DNA from: Verrucomicrobiota bacterium
Lineage (GTDB): Bacteria; Verrucomicrobiota; Verrucomicrobiia; Chthoniobacterales; UBA10450
Direction: 5' to 3'
Length of the DNA stretch: 7,618 nt
Assembly (NCBI GenBank): GCA_003218785.1
Contig: QHOM01000182.1
Span: 1 to 7,618, forward strand
Below the pieces are notes generated by a model. That model had not been told where the DNA came from, searched no databases, and was given only the letters and a program-made list of their open reading frames with translations. The translations under genes were made by a program, and so were the position numbers. Shown here piece after piece: positions 5,491 to 7,618 of this stretch. The number at the start of each line of letters is the position of its first letter. Positions within the stretch are counted from its first letter, which is position 1.

Positions 5491-6396
5491 TTACGAGATG
5501 CCGAGCGTGGAAAGTGTCGGCTCATCAATTGTCGATGTGACCTCCAATCCGTTGTTGGCCTGGAACGCTGCGATGGCGTCTCGGGTCATCGGTCCAAGAA
5601 TACCATCGATCGGTCCATCGTAATAACCGTCCCGCTGCAATTGCGACTGAACATCGGCAATTACTTGGTCGGGAGCCAATCCGTTGTAGGCGTAGATTGG
5701 GCCATCGTATGGATAATAAGCGTACGGCTCATAACCCCATGCCGGGAACCAGTAGCCCGCATCCCAGTAATACCAGCCGCCGTTCACAAAGACGATCCGA
5801 TCGTAATGGCTCCTCCACCAACCGCGATCGTGCCATTGTGCGTGGTAATTGCGAAAGGCCGCATACTGTTGACCGCGAAACGCGCTGCTCCGAAAGTTAT
5901 TGTTGATCGTCACGTTGCGCCGACGATTAACGTCGAAGTTTGTTGTCCGATTGACCGCGAAGTTTCTATCGCGATTGATCGCTAAGCCGTTGCGAGAACG
6001 AAACTCGGCAGTGTTACGATCGCGATTAACATCGAAATTTCTTGTCCGATTCATCGCGAAGTTTTGGTCGCGATCGACGACAACGTTGCGCCGCGCGCGG
6101 AAATCTTGATTACTCGAGAAGTTTCGCTGGCGAAACGCGCGCATGCGGGCGTCTTGATTGACCACCGCGTTTGGATTAGTGCGCGGCGCCGTGTAAGTCC
6201 GTTGCCGAAATGGCGCGGTCGAAGTATAACGGTGCGCGCCCATCATCGCGCCGGTGTTTGCAGGTCTTGTCGCCCGAACATTTGATGTTTGATGCGCCTT
6301 CGCTCTGTCAGGCCTTGTGTCGTTGATTTGTTGACCCCAAGCCGTGAGCCCCAGCATGAGACTTCCGATGCATGTCGAATATAGAATTCGTTTCAT
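5491..6396 (-). CDS. Secreted Asn/Arg-rich repeat protein with C-terminal peptidoglycan-binding domain
   Basis: The 301-residue protein has a signal peptide (1-21, hydrophobic core 9-19, likely cleavage after A-W-G, leaving Gln-Gln). A basic Asn/Arg/Thr-rich region follows (about 25-175). It contains two 18-residue copies of a motif of the form xRDxNFAxNRTxNFDVNR, at 108-125 and 141-158. A Trp/Tyr-rich segment comes next (186-240, with YDRIVFVNGGWYYWDAGYW at 198-216). The C-terminus (243-300) is a PG_binding_1-type domain: a VQSQLQRDGYYDG start (249-261), then GILGPMTRDAIAAFQ (265-279). Such domains bind cell-wall peptidoglycan, so the protein is likely anchored in the wall or periplasm. No catalytic domain is seen. 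ATG 6396 is preceded by GAGGG at ideal spacing. It is followed on the same strand by the smaller secreted protein, about 200 bp further on. Confidence 0.85.
   Translation of the reverse strand: MKRILYSTCIGSLMLGLTAWGQQINDTRPDRAKAHQTSNVRATRPANTGAMMGAHRYTSTAPFRQRTYTAPRTNPNAVVNQDARMRAFRQRNFSSNQDFRARRNVVVDRDQNFAMNRTRNFDVNRDRNTAEFRSRNGLAINRDRNFAVNRTTNFDVNRRRNVTINNNFRSSAFRGQQYAAFRNYHAQWHDRGWWRSHYDRIVFVNGGWYYWDAGYWFPAWGYEPYAYYPYDGPIYAYNGLAPDQVIADVQSQLQRDGYYDGPIDGILGPMTRDAIAAFQANNGLEVTSTIDEPTLSTLGIS
5923..6075 (-). repeat. Intragenic repeats encoding NRDRNFAVNR-type units
   Basis: Two 54-bp units, 5923-5976 and 6022-6075, encode closely similar 18-residue segments with a 99-bp offset. Substitutions are few and partly silent, which points to duplication within the gene. 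Further looser N-x-R-N units surround them. Repeat-number variation between strains is likely for this kind of array. Confidence 0.7.
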
Positions 6397-6402
6397 AGTT
6401 TT

Positions 6403-6407
6403 CCCTC
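6403..6407 (-). promoter_or_regulatory. Shine-Dalgarno site of the 301-aa gene
   Basis: GAGGG on the minus strand sits six bases before the ATG at 6396 and settles the start of the peptidoglycan-binding protein. Confidence 0.7.
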
Positions 6408-6434
6408 AATTTCCATCGAGACCTTAGACAAGAT

Positions 6435-6441
6435 AGGGGAG
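6435..6441 (+). promoter_or_regulatory. Shine-Dalgarno deciding an unusual ATT start
   Basis: AGGGGAG lies six bases before ATT 6448 and three before ATT 6445. No ATG, GTG or TTG occurs in this frame between the in-frame stop at 6382-6384 and the ATG at 6682, yet the sequence between codes for a signal peptide. The site therefore points to initiation at an ATT. Confidence 0.5.
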
Positions 6442-6447
6442 TCAATT

Positions 6448-7221
6448 ATTCACCGTTGTTACGTATCTCTGGCTTCAATCTTCCTGCCCCTGCCTTTTTT
6501 CGTTAACTCTTACTCCATCTTCGCAACCACGCTCGCTCACGCCGCAGATGTACCGATCACCGAAGACGAGCTCGTCCGTCGCACCCAGGAGCTTTGCGAT
6601 GCCATCGCGCCTGGAAACCAAACGCCATGGAAGAAATATTTCGCCGACGACTGCATCTTCTCTGATGAGAAAGGACGCACCATGGACAAAGCGAAACTGG
6701 TTGCCGACATCACGCCGATGCCGGCCGGACATTCCGGCGCGATCAAGATCGCCAATGTCCAAAGCCGGATTTTGGGCGATACCGCCGTTCTGAGCTACGA
6801 CCTGAATGAAACCGAAACCATCTTCGGTCAAAATATGACGGCGCGTTATCACACCACCGACACCTGGCTGCGGCGCAACGGCGAATGGAAGATCATCGCC
6901 ACTCAGGCACACCGCTATTACGAAGATCCGGCTGTTGGAAAGGCGGACCCGAAAAAGTTCGCCGACTACGCTGGCACCTACGAGCTCGCGCCCCGGCAAA
7001 CCAGAACGGTTACGGCCGAGGGCGACAAATTATTTGTCGAACCAAAAGGGAAGAAGGAGCAATTGAATAAGAAGGAACAATTGTTCCCTGAGACATCGGA
7101 AATCTTCTTCCGCAAAGGCGTCGAAGGCCGGATCCTTTTCCGTTACGATGCCCGCGGCAAAGTCGACGCTCTTATCGACCGCCGAAACAACGAAGATGTT
7201 GTCTGGCGCAAGACGAAATAA
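6448..7221 (+). CDS. Secreted DUF4440/SnoaL-like protein with DUF3471-like C-terminus, probable ATT start
   Basis: The first ATG of this frame is at 6682, but open coding sequence of clear protein character continues upstream. From ATT 6448 it reads a signal peptide: HR at 2-3, a hydrophobic run around 6-19, and likely cleavage after A-H-A at 30-32. After that comes a complete N-terminal half of an NTF2-like domain (helix 37-49, then WKKYFADDCIFSDEKGRT at 61-78). The domain continues with GDTAVLSYDL, then TDTWLRRNGEWKIIATQ, where W140 and W147 fit the DUF4440/SnoaL pattern. From about residue 170, FADYAGTYEL followed by a beta-rich stretch ending in VDALIDRRNNEDVVWRK resembles the DUF3471 domain. 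The full length would be 257 residues; starting at 6682 would cut the NTF2-like fold in half and remove the signal peptide. Function in this family is mostly unknown. The protein likely acts in the periplasm. An 18-bp tandem duplication encodes KKEQLN-KKEQLF. The gene diverges from the 301-aa gene with only a 51-bp spacer. Confidence 0.75.
   Translation: MHRCYVSLASIFLPLPFFVNSYSIFATTLAHAADVPITEDELVRRTQELCDAIAPGNQTPWKKYFADDCIFSDEKGRTMDKAKLVADITPMPAGHSGAIKIANVQSRILGDTAVLSYDLNETETIFGQNMTARYHTTDTWLRRNGEWKIIATQAHRYYEDPAVGKADPKKFADYAGTYELAPRQTRTVTAEGDKLFVEPKGKKEQLNKKEQLFPETSEIFFRKGVEGRILFRYDARGKVDALIDRRNNEDVVWRKTK
7051..7083 (+). repeat. 18-bp tandem duplication inside the DUF4440-like gene
   Basis: AAGAAGGAGCAATTG (7051-7065) and AAGAAGGAACAATTG (7069-7083) differ at one base and are separated by AAT. 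They encode KKEQLN and KKEQLF (residues 202-213). The extra unit lies in a loop of the C-terminal domain and keeps the frame, so it should be tolerated. Confidence 0.7.
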
Positions 7222-7375
7222 AATTTTTGTGTCGCGCTTCTGCCTTCCTAATTCTTCCTTCTAATTTTCTTACCGGTTCTCATCGGAAAAAGTTTCGGTT
7301 AGAGTCTCGCCTGCCATCACAGAGCAAGTAGCACGCCTGATGATGTTACGATACACATAATCGCGTGAATAGAAG

Positions 7376-7380
7376 AGGTG
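7376..7380 (+). promoter_or_regulatory. Shine-Dalgarno of the MBL-fold-like gene
   Basis: AGGTG, within AGAGGTG, sits six bases before GTG 7387. An in-frame TGA at 7366-7368 closes the frame upstream. The other in-frame GTG (7378) overlaps this site, so 7387 is the better start. Confidence 0.6.
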
Positions 7381-7386
7381 AATTGT

Positions 7387-7618
7387 GTGAATTGGATCAA
7401 TCGTTCGCGCCCAACTGCTAACAGTTTCTTGTCGTACTTTTGTGCGGCTTGGAAAGTGGCGGCCGCGCTAGCAGTGTCGATGTTTTTCCTGACAGCAACG
7501 CAGGGGTGGTCCCAGCCAGTGCCTGGATCGTTGGACGTGCACTGGAATGAGGGGGCTTCAGATTGCACCGCAACCCCGCAAAACCCGCTTCAAGTCCACA
7601 TGTACGAGCGGCAAACGT
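7387..7618 (+). CDS. Secreted MBL-fold hydrolase-like protein, 5' part only
   Basis: Seventy-seven codons are visible before the window ends. The protein begins with a long signal peptide: R6 and R8, a hydrophobic core around 25-38, and likely cleavage after A-T-Q-G-W-S-Q near residue 43. The mature start reads GSLDVHWNEGASDC, then PLQVHMYERQT at 67-77. This resembles the N-terminus of secreted MBL-fold metallo-hydrolases I associate with soil Acidobacteria and Verrucomicrobia, which continue into a strand before the metal-binding HxHxDH motif. That motif lies outside the window, so the family call rests on N-terminal similarity recalled from memory. The start codon is GTG. It follows the DUF4440-like gene by 165 bp with no evident terminator between them. 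Confidence 0.55.
   Translation, partial: MNWINRSRPTANSFLSYFCAAWKVAAALAVSMFFLTATQGWSQPVPGSLDVHWNEGASDCTATPQNPLQVHMYERQT

Noticed and set aside
5890..6130. CRISPR-like spacing of similar DNA units
   Set aside because: The units are in frame, encode Asn/Arg repeats inside a clear gene and lack conserved repeats with unique spacers.
6475..6999. Minus-strand frame of 174 codons opposite the DUF4440-like gene
   Set aside because: The plus strand has clear NTF2-like motifs and a Shine-Dalgarno; the minus frame has no recognisable features.

Overview
The window reads as chromosomal DNA of a soil-type Gram-negative bacterium. Moderate-to-high G+C, several secreted proteins with signal peptides ending in G-Q or A-x-A, Asn/Arg-rich secreted proteins and a DUF4440/DUF3471-type protein all fit Verrucomicrobia (Chthoniobacterales/Udaeobacter-like) or Acidobacteria. 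That placement is an inference from protein style; there is no rRNA or marker gene. No tRNA, rRNA, CRISPR array, transposase or integrase was recognised.

Left part (1-2632): a plus-strand kinase-fold protein (13-1002) converges on, and at its 3' end overlaps by about 170 bp, a minus-strand pair: a PAP2-type phosphatase (2632-1949) followed by an HpnL/lysylphosphatidylglycerol-synthase-like membrane protein (1844-834). Kinase-like, lipid-phosphate phosphatase and flippase-like proteins together suggest envelope lipid or lipid-carrier metabolism, but no substrate can be read from the sequence.

Middle (2633-4766): a spacer, a SAM-dependent methyltransferase (2922-3773), a small basic protein of unknown function (3876-4145), then about 560 bp with no convincing gene. 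A short diverged repeat (about 42 bp) occurs once in the spacer before the methyltransferase and once in the gene-poor stretch.

Right part (4711-7618): two consecutive minus-strand genes for secreted proteins that look like distant relatives of each other. The 301-aa one has Asn/Arg-rich internal repeats, a Trp/Tyr-rich segment and a C-terminal peptidoglycan-binding domain. The 172-aa one has a low-complexity linker and a similar aromatic segment. Each is followed by a hairpin terminator or terminator-like hairpin. Divergent from them is a secreted DUF4440/SnoaL-like plus DUF3471-like protein. Its reading frame and signal peptide extend upstream of the first ATG and seem to begin at a rare ATT codon behind a strong Shine-Dalgarno. 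The window ends inside a secreted MBL-fold-like protein.

No single obviously new system is evident. The most notable items are the long convergent coding overlap, the probable ATT start, the paired Asn/Arg-rich wall-associated proteins, and the dispersed repeat.
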